From the NCBI RefSeq assembly GCF_900105145.1, contig NZ_LT629752.1, positions 3,887,461 to 3,951,460 of the forward strand: a DNA stretch of 64,000 nucleotides, written 5' to 3'. Shown here one piece after another: positions 1-8,107 of this stretch. A model generated the notes under the pieces. The model made no database searches, was not told where the DNA came from, and saw only the letters and a program-made list of their open reading frames with translations. A program made the position numbers and the translations under genes. Within the stretch, counting starts at the first letter, position 1; every line of letters starts with the position of its first letter. The stretch is from Polaribacter sp. KT25b (GTDB taxonomy: Bacteria; Bacteroidota; Bacteroidia; Flavobacteriales; Flavobacteriaceae).

Positions 1-282
1 TGCTAATGTGGGTGCTGTACCAATAATTTTGCCTGTAAAACCTTGTTTAACTAGTCTTGGTAAATAACCAACATGATCTAAATGACCATGCGTTAAAAGC
101 ACAACATCAATCTTTTTAACAGCTACAGGTAAATCTTTCCAGTTTAATTCTCTAAGTTCTTTTAAACCTTGAAACATACCACAATCTATCAATATGTTTT
201 TTTCTGAAGTTTCAATCAAAAATTTTGAGCCTGTTACAACTCCAGAAGCTCCTAAGAATTTTATTTTAGCAAAATGATCCAT
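1..282 (-). CDS. MBL-fold RNA/DNA-processing hydrolase, N-terminal part (partial)
   Basis: The first 94 residues of a metallo-beta-lactamase fold protein; the rest lies beyond the window start. The reverse strand begins with MDHFAKIKFLGASG and carries the zinc-binding HxHxDH signature as LTHGHLDHVG near residues 63-72. The opening GASGVVTGS and the IDCGMFQG segment are typical of the CPSF73/YSH1-type branch (MBL-fold RNA-metabolising hydrolases, often with a beta-CASP insert). That assignment follows family resemblance; the beta-CASP part cannot be seen. The start codon lies 3 nt after the stop of the upstream endonuclease-like gene, so the two are almost surely co-transcribed. Confidence 0.8.
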   Translation of the reverse strand, partial: MDHFAKIKFLGASGVVTGSKFLIETSEKNILIDCGMFQGLKELRELNWKDLPVAVKKIDVVLLTHGHLDHVGYLPRLVKQGFTGKIIGTAPTLA

Positions 283-285
283 CGT

Positions 286-1137
286 TTAGTGATTTTTACT
301 GTTACACAATTGCTTAAATTCATTTAGTATTTTATCTTTTCTGATGCTAGAAATACCTAAATGATCTAAGAAAAAAAAGTCTTCAATTAACTCTCTACAT
401 AAAACTACATTTCTATTTAATAGAAACTGTTTTTCTCTATTTGTAAGTAATGTTGATACTGTTATTGGGTATAATCCTAAGCGATCTATTCTGTCTTTTA
501 AACCATTTCCTTTAGGATAATCCCAACTTAATAAATACAAGCCACAACAGTTACCAAACTTTAAAGCATCTTCTGTAAACCTTGTATTTGTTACAACCCA
601 ACCTGCTGTTAGTTTATTTTGAATTTTACTGCTTTTATCCCAAAATGATTTAACATCTAAATAACGAGAGTTAATATATAACGGAACTTTTACATTACAA
701 TTAAAACCTTGTTCGCTGTGAAACTTACATTCTATAATTGTAGTTTCATTATTTTTATTTGCAGTAACATCTATTTCATGAGTAACGCATTTACCATTTA
801 AAATTTGACCTACTTCTACATTGTAGCCAGAATGTTTTAAGATTGCTGCAACAAACCTTTCAAAAGGAAAACCAGTTGGACCTAATTCGTATATTGCTTT
901 TTTTAATTTGTATTTAGAAGCTAAACAATTTTCCTGTTTTTTGAGTAATGAAAATGCTCTATCATAAATTTCTTTTGTAGAAATCCCTTCATATAATTCA
1001 TCTTTAACTTTCTCTATAATTTGATTTATAACAACATCTTCTGCTCCAGTTTTTTTTAATGAATTGTAGAGCTTATTAGCAGAAAATTTTACTTTTTCTC
1101 CAGAATATTTTATGATGCTTATATCTTTATCGTTCAT
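286..1137 (-). CDS. ATP-cone domain fused to Mrr-like restriction endonuclease domain
   Basis: A 283-residue protein. Residues about 5-85 look like an ATP-cone, the regulatory nucleotide-binding fold known from ribonucleotide reductase and NrdR (KYSGEKVKFSANKLYNSLKKTGA at its start). Residues about 90-200 look like a PD-(D/E)xK nuclease of the Mrr/restriction-endonuclease type, with candidate catalytic residues D123 (HEIDVTAN) and E136-x-K138 (IIECKFHS). The start is the ATG at 1137; a longer frame from a TTG at 1149 adds only four residues and has no support. It overlaps nothing and is 3 nt from the MBL-fold gene, suggesting a nucleic-acid processing pair whose activity senses ATP/dATP. The biological role is unknown; no methylase or specificity subunit is nearby, so classical restriction is unlikely. 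Confidence 0.75.
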   Translation of the reverse strand: MNDKDISIIKYSGEKVKFSANKLYNSLKKTGAEDVVINQIIEKVKDELYEGISTKEIYDRAFSLLKKQENCLASKYKLKKAIYELGPTGFPFERFVAAILKHSGYNVEVGQILNGKCVTHEIDVTANKNNETTIIECKFHSEQGFNCNVKVPLYINSRYLDVKSFWDKSSKIQNKLTAGWVVTNTRFTEDALKFGNCCGLYLLSWDYPKGNGLKDRIDRLGLYPITVSTLLTNREKQFLLNRNVVLCRELIEDFFFLDHLGISSIRKDKILNEFKQLCNSKNH

Positions 1138-1283
1138 ATTTAAAATCAAAAAATGAAACTAAATTAATTTGATTTAAAGAAATCTCTAATCTATTTTTTT
1201 GCTTGATAATTAGGTGTTATAACTGCTGTTTCAATTGTTCTAATTTACTTTCTAACTAAATTTTTTGTATTTTTTATCTTGTT

Positions 1284-2138
1284 TTAGTTTCTTAAATCGT
1301 GCATTACTAATATTGGAATATTAGAATGAAAGCCCATTTCTTTTACAAGAGGTTGTGTTAAAACACTACCAAAAAAATAATGCTTTTTATTAATAAATGC
1401 CACCATATTACTATCTCTACTTTCAATAAAAATATTTATTGCAGCTTCTACTGAGTTATATTTTAACTCATGAAATGAACAGGAAACATCTTCAAAAATT
1501 TCTGTAAGCAATTGCTTGTTTTCTATTTGATTATTAGTTAATTTTTCTTCTTCAGAAACATGTAAGATTGCAATTTTAGCATCACATTTTATAGCTATTT
1601 CTATCAGATAAATTAACTCTCGTCTTTTATAATGTGTTTTATAACTTGTTGGAAAAACAATTTCTTTTGGTAAGGTGTGGTTTGCTTTTTCTGGAACCAC
1701 AATTACGGGGCAATTTCTAACCTTTTCCATAACATAAATTGCAGTTCTACCGTAAGCAATTTGTGTTGAATTTGTTTCTCCTTTTGTGCCCATTACAATC
1801 ATTTCTATATCTTTCTGCTCCACAATATTTTTGATGGCTTCTAAAGGATAATTAAAAGTAGAAATGGTTTCAAAATGATGTTTTGGGTTTTTATAACCTT
1901 CAACATCTAAGACATCTAAAATTCGTACTAAACCTTGTTCAGATTTTGCTTTTGAAAGTTCGTATAATTCGCTTCCAGGTTCAAAGTTTATTAGAATGTC
2001 ATAAACATTTTGTGTTGCAGTAAATACATTTAAAAAGTAAAAAACACATTCATCATTTTTAAATAATTTTAGAGCATACTCTATAGCATTCCAAGAATTT
2101 TTAGAGAAATCTGTTGGTAATAATATTTTACGTTTCAT
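1284..2138 (-). CDS. Universal stress protein, two UspA domains (USP copy 1)
   Basis: A 284-residue protein with tandem UspA folds: domain 1 about residues 1-148 (opens MKRKILLPTDFSKNSWNAIEYAL), domain 2 about 155-284. The first domain has the nucleotide loop written as GTKGETNSTQIAYGRT, where the final Gly is followed by Arg instead of the usual Ser/Thr, so ATP binding may be weaker than in the sister copies. The second domain lacks the loop. USPs are cytoplasmic stress and hypoxia survival proteins of poorly defined mechanism. It is the last of three USP genes in a row on this strand, but has its own promoter-like element (2165-2207) of the shared regulon type. Confidence 0.92.
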   Translation of the reverse strand: MKRKILLPTDFSKNSWNAIEYALKLFKNDECVFYFLNVFTATQNVYDILINFEPGSELYELSKAKSEQGLVRILDVLDVEGYKNPKHHFETISTFNYPLEAIKNIVEQKDIEMIVMGTKGETNSTQIAYGRTAIYVMEKVRNCPVIVVPEKANHTLPKEIVFPTSYKTHYKRRELIYLIEIAIKCDAKIAILHVSEEEKLTNNQIENKQLLTEIFEDVSCSFHELKYNSVEAAINIFIESRDSNMVAFINKKHYFFGSVLTQPLVKEMGFHSNIPILVMHDLRN

Positions 2139-2164
2139 AATATGAGTTGTTAAATATGCTGATG

Positions 2165-2207
2165 TAATTATAATTAATAATCTAAAAATATAAAATGATC
2201 TAAGTCA
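2165..2207 (-). promoter_or_regulatory. CRP/FNR-type dyad plus -7 box upstream of USP copy 1
   Basis: Reading on the minus strand, TGACTTAGATCA (2207-2196) is followed after exactly 23 nt by TATAATTA (2172-2165), a near match to the Bacteroidota -7 box. The USP start codon is at 2138. It is the weakest -7 box of the seven matching promoters in the window; the spacing is what supports it. Confidence 0.6.
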
Positions 2208-2209
2208 AC

Positions 2210-3061
2210 TTAGTCCTTTTTTGTATTTGAAGGAATTACCAAAAAAGGAACATTTAAATGAAAACCGATTTCTTTAATTTTTGATTTAAAAAATAAGTTT
2301 TCGAAAAAAGAATGCTTATTATTAATCATCACCAACAAATTAACGCGTGTTTTTTGTTGAAATTCAGAAATAGCTTCTGTTACATTTTGATCAGGTACGC
2401 TATGAAATACGTGAGAAATAGTATTGAATAACGTATTTAGTTTTTGTTTATTTTTTTCTTGTTTTTCAGATAAATCATAACCATAAGACACATTTAAAAC
2501 ATGAACTTTTGAAGTTTGAGAAAGAGCAATATCTACAATTGGTTTTACTTGTTTTTTCTTAAAAGAAATTTCATAATCAGATGGAAATAAGATTTCTTTT
2601 GGAGCTTCAAAACTAAAACCACTAGGTATTGCTAATACTGGGCATTTTGCCTTTTTAATTACATGCACTGTATTTGAACCAAATAAAACTTCATCTAAAC
2701 CAGTTGCACCTTTTGTACCCATTACAATATAATCCATTGGTTTGGCTTCAGAAAGTTCTTGAATTTCGAAGGTTAAGGTGTTAAATGAAGAAATTTGAAT
2801 AAATTTATGATCAGAATTCACATATTTTTTTTCAATTTTCTTTTGAAGTTTACTAACACCCTTTTCTGATGCTTCTCTCATTGCATCAATTAAACCAAAA
2901 CTTGCAGCACCTACATTCATGTATTCTACATCATAAATTATGGGTGTATACGTGTTTAGTAAAAAGAAATTACATTTTTCATCTTTAAACAATTCAACTG
3001 CATATTGAATTGCATTCCAAGAATTATCAGAAAAATCGGTAGGTAAAAGTATATTTTTCAT
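2210..3061 (-). CDS. Universal stress protein, two UspA domains (USP copy 2)
   Basis: A 283-residue double UspA protein (domain 1 about 1-150, domain 2 about 155-283). The first domain carries a complete G2xG9xG(S/T) ATP-binding loop, GTKGATGLDEVLFGSNT, preceded by the usual VMGTKG strand and followed by CPVLAIP. The second domain has no such loop (MINNKHSFFENLFF instead), as in all copies here. It lies 18 nt downstream of USP copy 3 and is presumably translated from that mRNA. The four copies share order, length and domain asymmetry, so they arose by tandem duplication. Confidence 0.93.
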   Translation of the reverse strand: MKNILLPTDFSDNSWNAIQYAVELFKDEKCNFFLLNTYTPIIYDVEYMNVGAASFGLIDAMREASEKGVSKLQKKIEKKYVNSDHKFIQISSFNTLTFEIQELSEAKPMDYIVMGTKGATGLDEVLFGSNTVHVIKKAKCPVLAIPSGFSFEAPKEILFPSDYEISFKKKQVKPIVDIALSQTSKVHVLNVSYGYDLSEKQEKNKQKLNTLFNTISHVFHSVPDQNVTEAISEFQQKTRVNLLVMINNKHSFFENLFFKSKIKEIGFHLNVPFLVIPSNTKKD

Positions 3062-3079
3062 AATGTTTATTTTTAATAA

Positions 3080-3928
3080 TTAAGTACGTCTCATGTTTTG
3101 TAATGCTAAAAAAGGAATCTTTATTGATAAACTTATTTTATCAATATTATCTTTAAAAAGTATGTTTTCTAAAAAAGAATGTCTTCTATTTATCATAACT
3201 AAAATATCTGTTTCATAATCTTCTATGTACTTATTAATTTCGTTCGAGATATTTTTATCTTTTGTTATTTTAAAATGAATTTTTGTGTTTTTTAAGTTTT
3301 CTTTAATAAAAGATTTGTAGCCTTCTTGCCTAACAGATAAAGAGCCACTGTCTGATATATAAAGTATATCGATTGTTGATTTATAATCAGAAGCTACTTC
3401 ATTTAAAAGCGCTAATTCTCTTTGTTGATAAGGCATGCTGTAATCTGTAGCAAAAAGAATATGATTGGGCTTTTTATAAGTATAACCTTGAGGAATTACT
3501 AAAACAGGACATCTAACATATTTTAAAACTTGTAGTGTGTGGCTTCCAAACGTTAGTTTTTTATTATTTGTTTTGCCCAGAGTTCCCATAACAATGAGAT
3601 CTATGTTTTTTTCTTCTACAACTCTATCTGCCTCATCAACAAGAATGTTATTGGCAGATAGAATTTTAAATAGATGTTTAGAGTTTTGGGAAAGCTTTTT
3701 AATTTGCTTTAGCGTATTTTTTAGTTGTAATTGAGAGTCTTTACCTGCAGTTCTAATAACCTCATTAATTACTTCTTTAGTAATAGGCGCATTGCTTAAA
3801 TTAATATCTTCTTGATATGCATTTAAAATATAAAACTTACAAAACTCATGTTTAAACAACGCTAAAGCATAGTTGATAGCATTTATTGAGTTTTTAGAAA
3901 AATCGATAGGAATTAATATCTTTTTCAT
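3080..3928 (-). CDS. Universal stress protein, two UspA domains (USP copy 3)
   Basis: A 282-residue double UspA protein. Domain 1 has the ATP loop GTLGKTNNKKLTFGSHT and the CPVLVIPQG strand; domain 2 lacks the loop. It is the first gene of a two-gene unit with USP copy 2 and has a strong match to the shared regulatory element upstream (3952-3994). Cytoplasmic, no signal peptide or membrane segment. The 110-nt gap to the hibernation-factor gene contains the promoter, so it is a separate transcription unit from the genes upstream. Confidence 0.93.
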   Translation of the reverse strand: MKKILIPIDFSKNSINAINYALALFKHEFCKFYILNAYQEDINLSNAPITKEVINEVIRTAGKDSQLQLKNTLKQIKKLSQNSKHLFKILSANNILVDEADRVVEEKNIDLIVMGTLGKTNNKKLTFGSHTLQVLKYVRCPVLVIPQGYTYKKPNHILFATDYSMPYQQRELALLNEVASDYKSTIDILYISDSGSLSVRQEGYKSFIKENLKNTKIHFKITKDKNISNEINKYIEDYETDILVMINRRHSFLENILFKDNIDKISLSIKIPFLALQNMRRT

Positions 3929-3951
3929 TGTAAGTGTTTTTAAGGCATATC

Positions 3952-3994
3952 TAAATTTATACCTATTTTTGCACTAAGACAATGATCTACATCA
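3952..3994 (-). promoter_or_regulatory. CRP/FNR-type dyad plus -7 box upstream of USP copy 3
   Basis: On the minus strand TGATGTAGATCA (3994-3983), a clean TGAT-N4-ATCA dyad, is followed after 23 nt by TAAATTTA (3959-3952), matching TAnnTTTR. The dyad centre would sit near -42 relative to a start site a few bases past the -7 box, the class II activator position. The gene starts at 3928. Confidence 0.75.
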
Positions 3995-4038
3995 TGTTAT
4001 GATAAGAATAATAAATATTTAAAATCTGTATTTACAAA

Positions 4039-4341
4039 TTACAAATAAGGTTTTGCTATTCCTTTTCTCTTTTTTAATTGAATTTCTAAGTCAGAAATTG
4101 TGTTTTTTACAGCAAGTTCATAATTTTTTTCATCAGAAGAAGCAAACAATCTTGGTCCAGGAGCGCTTAATTCTATTTCGCAAATCGTTCCTTTATCTTT
4201 AGAGTTTTTTTCTTTTTTAAAAACTACGTTTGCACTAATAATTTTCTCAAACTTTTTAACCAAACTATCTAACTTTTTAATAGTATAAGCTTCCATAGTT
4301 TCACTTGTTGTCATGTTAATGAATTGAATGTTTACGTTCAT
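4039..4341 (-). CDS. hpf: Short-form ribosome hibernation promoting factor / RaiA family
   Basis: A 100-residue protein of the S30AE/HPF fold: MNVNIQFINMTTSETMEAYTIKKLDSL at the start, a KEKNSKDKGTICEIELSAPG strand region and a basic tail (LEIQLKKRKGIAK). Its length fits the short HPF/YfiA class, which binds the 30S subunit and promotes 100S dimers or blocks idle ribosomes during energy shortage. The long-form C-terminal dimerisation domain is absent. It lies 26 nt after a small membrane protein gene and is likely the end of the transcript that begins with USP copy 4, coupling ribosome silencing to the same stress signal. Confidence 0.88.
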   Translation of the reverse strand: MNVNIQFINMTTSETMEAYTIKKLDSLVKKFEKIISANVVFKKEKNSKDKGTICEIELSAPGPRLFASSDEKNYELAVKNTISDLEIQLKKRKGIAKPYL

Positions 4342-4367
4342 AATTATGGATTTTTAAGTTATTAAAA

Positions 4368-4754
4368 TTAAATTAAAATGATTGCGTACCCAATGTTTAA
4401 AAGGTATAATCCTATTAGAAAAAGTAATGTATATATTACTTGTACAAATTTTATGTTTACAAATTTTAACCAATTGATTGTCTGTTTCGGAATAATAAAA
4501 AGAGATAAACCAATTACTAAAGATGTGTAACCAATTAGTGTAATTATAAGTTTCCAATTAGGTTCCCAAATGTTATGAAATAGAATGTTTAACAACCCAA
4601 TTATAATTGATAAAAATGATAAAATAATCAAGAATTTTTGATCTTCTAAATCATTAAATATCTGTCTTATCCTTTTTGGATTAAAGCTCAAAATAACGAA
4701 AAAGATAAGTAAATAATATCCCCAAAACTTTGCTAAAAAAATTGAACTATCCAT
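4368..4754 (-). CDS. Small four-helix integral membrane protein, unknown function
   Basis: A 128-residue, very hydrophobic protein with about four transmembrane segments (near residues 9-25, 42-60, 68-88 and 103-127) separated by short charged loops such as NPKRIRQIFNDLEDQK. I do not recognise a named family. It sits between USP copy 4 (11 nt gap) and the hibernation factor (26 nt gap) in one apparent operon under the shared stress-type promoter at 5631-5673. An overlapping frame at 4354-4557 is not believed to be coding. Confidence 0.75.
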   Translation of the reverse strand: MDSSIFLAKFWGYYLLIFFVILSFNPKRIRQIFNDLEDQKFLIILSFLSIIIGLLNILFHNIWEPNWKLIITLIGYTSLVIGLSLFIIPKQTINWLKFVNIKFVQVIYTLLFLIGLYLLNIGYAIILI

Positions 4755-4765
4755 AACCTTTGTTT

Positions 4766-5608
4766 TTATTCATGAAGAACTAAGAAAGGAACATCTGTAT
4801 GATAACTAATTTCCTCTACTTTAGTGTGAAATAATATTTGTTGAAAATAATTTAGGTTTTTTGCAACCATTGCTATTAAATCTATATTTCTACTTTCTAC
4901 AAAACATTGCACGGCATCTTCTACTTTTTTATTAGTTAAAAAATGGAAACTATGTTTGTAATTATAAAAATAATCTTCTAATAATTCTTTGCTTTTTTGT
5001 TGATCTCTATTTAATACAGAATCTTTTTTACTAATATTAAGCACTCTTAATGAAGAGCTAGTTTCTTCTAAAATTTCTGCAATTGGTTGTAATACTTGTA
5101 AATTGTTAGATAAAGAAAAATCCGTAGGAAAAGCTACTTCTTCTAGTTTTTTATATTTTGCATTTTCTGGTACAACAAGTGTTGTGCATTTTACTTTAGT
5201 AATAACATCGCCTGTATTGCTGCCAATAATAAATTTACTTAATCCAGAAGCACCTTTTGTACCCATAACAATAACATCTACTTTTTTTTCTTCGACGTTA
5301 TTTCTTATAGATTCTATAAAGAAATTGCTTTCTGTTAATGTGTGAAATTTATGTTTTTTATTTTTTGGAAAATTCTCTGATATTTTTTTTAGAAGCGCTT
5401 TTAATTGCGTTTTAGCCGGTTTTATATAAATATCTACAATAACATCTTCTGTAGGAATATATGGGTAATCGGTAGTAGCTACGTTACTTAATCTATTAAT
5501 ATGTAATAAATAAAAGTTGCAAGTTGAGTCTTTATAAAAATTTAAAGCATACTCAATAGCATTCCAAGAATTATCAGAAAAATCTGTGGGTAATAAAATC
5601 GTCTTCAT
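4766..5608 (-). CDS. Universal stress protein, two UspA domains (USP copy 4)
   Basis: A 280-residue double UspA protein and first gene of the unit USP - small membrane protein - hibernation factor. Domain 1 has the full ATP loop GTKGASGLSKFIIGSNT followed by CTTLVVPENAKY; domain 2 (about 155-280) lacks it. The start at 5608 (MKTILLPTDFSDNSWNAIEYAL) matches the start of the other three copies residue by residue. The shared regulatory element upstream has a perfect TAnnTTTG -7 box. Confidence 0.93.
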   Translation of the reverse strand: MKTILLPTDFSDNSWNAIEYALNFYKDSTCNFYLLHINRLSNVATTDYPYIPTEDVIVDIYIKPAKTQLKALLKKISENFPKNKKHKFHTLTESNFFIESIRNNVEEKKVDVIVMGTKGASGLSKFIIGSNTGDVITKVKCTTLVVPENAKYKKLEEVAFPTDFSLSNNLQVLQPIAEILEETSSSLRVLNISKKDSVLNRDQQKSKELLEDYFYNYKHSFHFLTNKKVEDAVQCFVESRNIDLIAMVAKNLNYFQQILFHTKVEEISYHTDVPFLVLHE

Positions 5609-5630
5609 TTAAATTCGTCTTAGAGTTAGA

Positions 5631-5673
5631 CAAATTTATCGTTACAGGGCTTTTTAAAAAATGATATTGGTCA
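5631..5673 (-). promoter_or_regulatory. CRP/FNR-type dyad plus perfect -7 box upstream of USP copy 4
   Basis: On the minus strand TGACCAATATCA (5673-5662), then 23 nt, then TAAATTTG (5638-5631), an exact Bacteroidota -7 box. The start codon is at 5608. It lies between the start of USP copy 4 and the end of the receiver-CRP regulator gene, so the regulator's gene abuts one of its likely targets. Confidence 0.78.
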
Positions 5674-5696
5674 TATTGGCTCTAATTAGCTAAAAA

Positions 5697-6755
5697 CTAA
5701 TAGATGTCTTTTAGTTTTTCTAAATCTAAAATTCTAATATTTCTACCTTCAATTTCTATAATATTTTGTTTTTTAAAGTTAGATAATGTTCTTATTAAAG
5801 TTTCGGTTGCAATACCAGCAACACTAGCTAAATCGTTTCTAGAAATTCTTATTTGTTCTTCTGGCTTGCTATTCAATTTTTCTACAAATTTTAAAATTGT
5901 ATTTGCAGTTTTTTTACTTACAGAACTGTAAGCCATTTGTAAAAGCTGATTTTTTACAACCGCTAAATCTTCTGTTAGTAATTCTATTAATTCTAAAGTT
6001 ACTTGATGGTTTTTGTTTAAAACATTTGTTAATGCTTTTTTAGAAAGACCAACCAATTCTGAATCTTTAATGGCAGTTGCAGATTCTTGATATGATAAAT
6101 TTTGTGTAAAAGATGTATAACCAAACAAATCATCTTCTTTATATAAAGCCGTTGTTAGTTGTTTACCTTGTTCATCTAATTTATGGCATTTTATAAGACC
6201 ACTAATTATTAAATAAATGTAATTAGAGTTATTGCCTTCTTGGTATATAATTTGATTTTTAGCAAAATGAAAAATTTCGCCATTATCATCAAAATAATTT
6301 TTTAAATCATTTAAATTTCTTATTGATTCTTTTTCTTCTATTACTACTTTTTTCTCTTCCTTTTTTTCTCTAAGATCTTTTAATATTGCAGCTTTTGCTA
6401 ATCTACTTTCAATAGCACTAATTAATTCATCTTCGTTAAAAGGTTTTGTAATATAATCATCAGCACCTAAATCCATTCCTTTTCTAACATCTTTTCTTTC
6501 TGTTTTTGCTGATAAAAAAATAAAAGGAATATGATGTGTGCTTTCATTTGTGTGTAAAGCTTGTAACACGCCATAACCATCTAGTTCTGGCATCATAATA
6601 TCGCAAACAATAATATCTGGCAAAGCAACTTTAGCTACTTCTACACCAATTTTACCATTAGGTGCATTTATAACTTCGTAGTTTGCTAATTCTAAAAGTT
6701 CTGATGTGTTTTCTCTTAAAATTAAATCGTCTTCAATTAGTAGTATTTTTTTCAT
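5697..6755 (-). CDS. Response regulator: receiver domain fused to CRP/FNR-type transcription factor
   Basis: A 352-residue hybrid. Residues 1-120 are a CheY-like receiver (acidic E8/D9, phospho-acceptor D52 in VCDIMMPELDG, T/S83-region LSAK, K104 in ITKPF). Residues about 150-270 form a cyclic-nucleotide-binding-type beta roll, and 280-345 a Crp-type helix-turn-helix. The recognition helix reads ATETLIRTLSNF, keeping E318 and R322, the Glu and Arg that in CRP and FNR contact the TGA half-site. There is no FNR-like cysteine cluster. Its ATG overlaps the kinase stop by 4 nt, so kinase and regulator are one cognate pair. I infer it is the activator of the TGAT-N4-ATCA promoters around it, giving FNR-type output under phosphorelay control. 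Confidence 0.88.
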   Translation of the reverse strand: MKKILLIEDDLILRENTSELLELANYEVINAPNGKIGVEVAKVALPDIIVCDIMMPELDGYGVLQALHTNESTHHIPFIFLSAKTERKDVRKGMDLGADDYITKPFNEDELISAIESRLAKAAILKDLREKKEEKKVVIEEKESIRNLNDLKNYFDDNGEIFHFAKNQIIYQEGNNSNYIYLIISGLIKCHKLDEQGKQLTTALYKEDDLFGYTSFTQNLSYQESATAIKDSELVGLSKKALTNVLNKNHQVTLELIELLTEDLAVVKNQLLQMAYSSVSKKTANTILKFVEKLNSKPEEQIRISRNDLASVAGIATETLIRTLSNFKKQNIIEIEGRNIRILDLEKLKDIY

Positions 6756-7993
6756 TTTGCTGTGTTAATAATCTTCATGGTAAAAGTAGAACCAATATTT
6801 TCTTTACTTTCAAAGGTAATTGTTCCGCCTAAATTTTCTAAATGGCTTTTAATAATATTTAAGCCAATTCCTGTTCCTTGTGTTAATAATGCATTTTCTG
6901 CTCTAAAATAACGGTTAAATATATTTTTTTGATCTTCCTCTGGAATTCCAATTCCGTTATCTTTAATCTTAATTGTAGTATATTGTTTGTCTTGAGTTAT
7001 ATTAATGTCAATATCTGTATTTTCTGGCGAATATTTAATAGCATTATTTACTAAATTAGATAGCGCAAGTTCAATTGTTTTTTCATCTTGTGTTAAAGAA
7101 ATTTCATCAATATTTTCTGGATATTTAATTCTTTGTCCTTCTTTTAAAAGCATGTTAGCATTATAAATTACTTCATCTAAAACTTTACTTAATCTAAAAG
7201 TATGAAATTTGTAATTTATTTTACCTGTATCTAACTTTTCTACGGATAAAAAATCGTTTAAAATATTATTTAAATAATGTACTTTATTGGTAATGGTACC
7301 TAAATGCTTATCTCTTTTTTCTTGTTGTTCTGCTAATTTATATTTTCCTAATAATATTGTTGATGTTAAAATACCACTTAAAGGTGTTTTAAATTCATGA
7401 GAAACTAACGATAAAAATTTTGTTTTTAATTCATTTAGTTCTTTTTCCTTTTTTAAAGCATCTTTAATTTGATTTTCTGCTTCTATTCTTTTATGGTTTT
7501 CTTCATCTAGCTCAAGATTTACTGCCTTTAATTCATTAACAGTTTTTCTTAATTCTTTTGTTCTTTCACTAACCTTTTTTTCTAATTCTTCATTTAATTT
7601 ATAGATTTCTTGTTCTTGCCTTTTTCTAACAGAAATATCTATAATTAAAGCCATTATAAAAGTTTTTCCATAAATTTCAAACGGATTTAAACCAGCTTCT
7701 AACGGAAAAATATCGCCATTTTTTCTAGCGCCATATAAATCGCGCCCGTTTCCCATTTGTCTTTTTTCTTTATGCTTCATAAACCCATTAAAATGAGCTC
7801 CATGACCAGCATGATAATCTTTAGGAATTAGAACATTTAATTTTTTTTCTAGAAGTTCATTTTTCTCATAACCAAACATTTTTTCTACAGAAGAATTTAC
7901 AGAAACTATGTTTTGTTGGTCGTCTACAACAACAACACCTTCAGACACAGCTTCAAAAAGTACGTTAAAAACATCTTGTTCTTTATTTAACAT
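6752..7993 (-). CDS. PAS-domain sensor histidine kinase (FixL-like PAS)
   Basis: A 413-residue kinase without transmembrane helices: PAS about 8-120, a long coiled coil about 123-190, HisKA with phospho-acceptor H199 (SLVSHEFKTPLSG), then HATPase_c with N box (NLVNNAIKYSP), G1 (DNGIGIP) and G2 (GTGIGLNI). The PAS reads NVLIPKDYHAGHGAHF; by eye H64 falls where FixL has its haem-ligating histidine. Many non-haem PAS domains share the R/xxxH pattern, so oxygen sensing is only suggested. Translationally coupled to the receiver-CRP regulator. Soluble location fits an internal redox, oxygen or NO signal. Confidence 0.9.
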   Translation of the reverse strand: MLNKEQDVFNVLFEAVSEGVVVVDDQQNIVSVNSSVEKMFGYEKNELLEKKLNVLIPKDYHAGHGAHFNGFMKHKEKRQMGNGRDLYGARKNGDIFPLEAGLNPFEIYGKTFIMALIIDISVRKRQEQEIYKLNEELEKKVSERTKELRKTVNELKAVNLELDEENHKRIEAENQIKDALKKEKELNELKTKFLSLVSHEFKTPLSGILTSTILLGKYKLAEQQEKRDKHLGTITNKVHYLNNILNDFLSVEKLDTGKINYKFHTFRLSKVLDEVIYNANMLLKEGQRIKYPENIDEISLTQDEKTIELALSNLVNNAIKYSPENTDIDINITQDKQYTTIKIKDNGIGIPEEDQKNIFNRYFRAENALLTQGTGIGLNIIKSHLENLGGTITFESKENIGSTFTMKIINTAK

Positions 7994-8064
7994 TTTAGCT
8001 ATAATTATCAGATTTAATAAGGAAATAAAAATACTACATTTTTACAGAAAATTATAGTTAATTA

Positions 8065-8107
8065 TGATTAATATCATAATTTAATAACGTTATATAATCT
8101 ATTTTTA
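8065..8107 (+). promoter_or_regulatory. CRP/FNR-type dyad plus -7 box upstream of the TerB-like gene
   Basis: TGATTAATATCA (8065-8076) is a clean TGAT-N4-ATCA dyad; 23 nt later comes TATTTTTA (8100-8107), matching TAnnTTTR. The ATG at 8131 follows. The same dyad lies 72 nt upstream of the divergent kinase gene, so it could also affect kinase-regulator transcription, but no -7 box sits at the matching distance on that strand. Confidence 0.75.

Noticed and set aside
286-1137. Classical restriction-modification system
   Set aside because: No methyltransferase or specificity gene nearby; the partner is an MBL-fold hydrolase.
4354-4557. 67-residue frame overlapping the small membrane protein
   Set aside because: Same strand, different phase, inside a better frame with four helices and operon spacing; no start signal or family resemblance.
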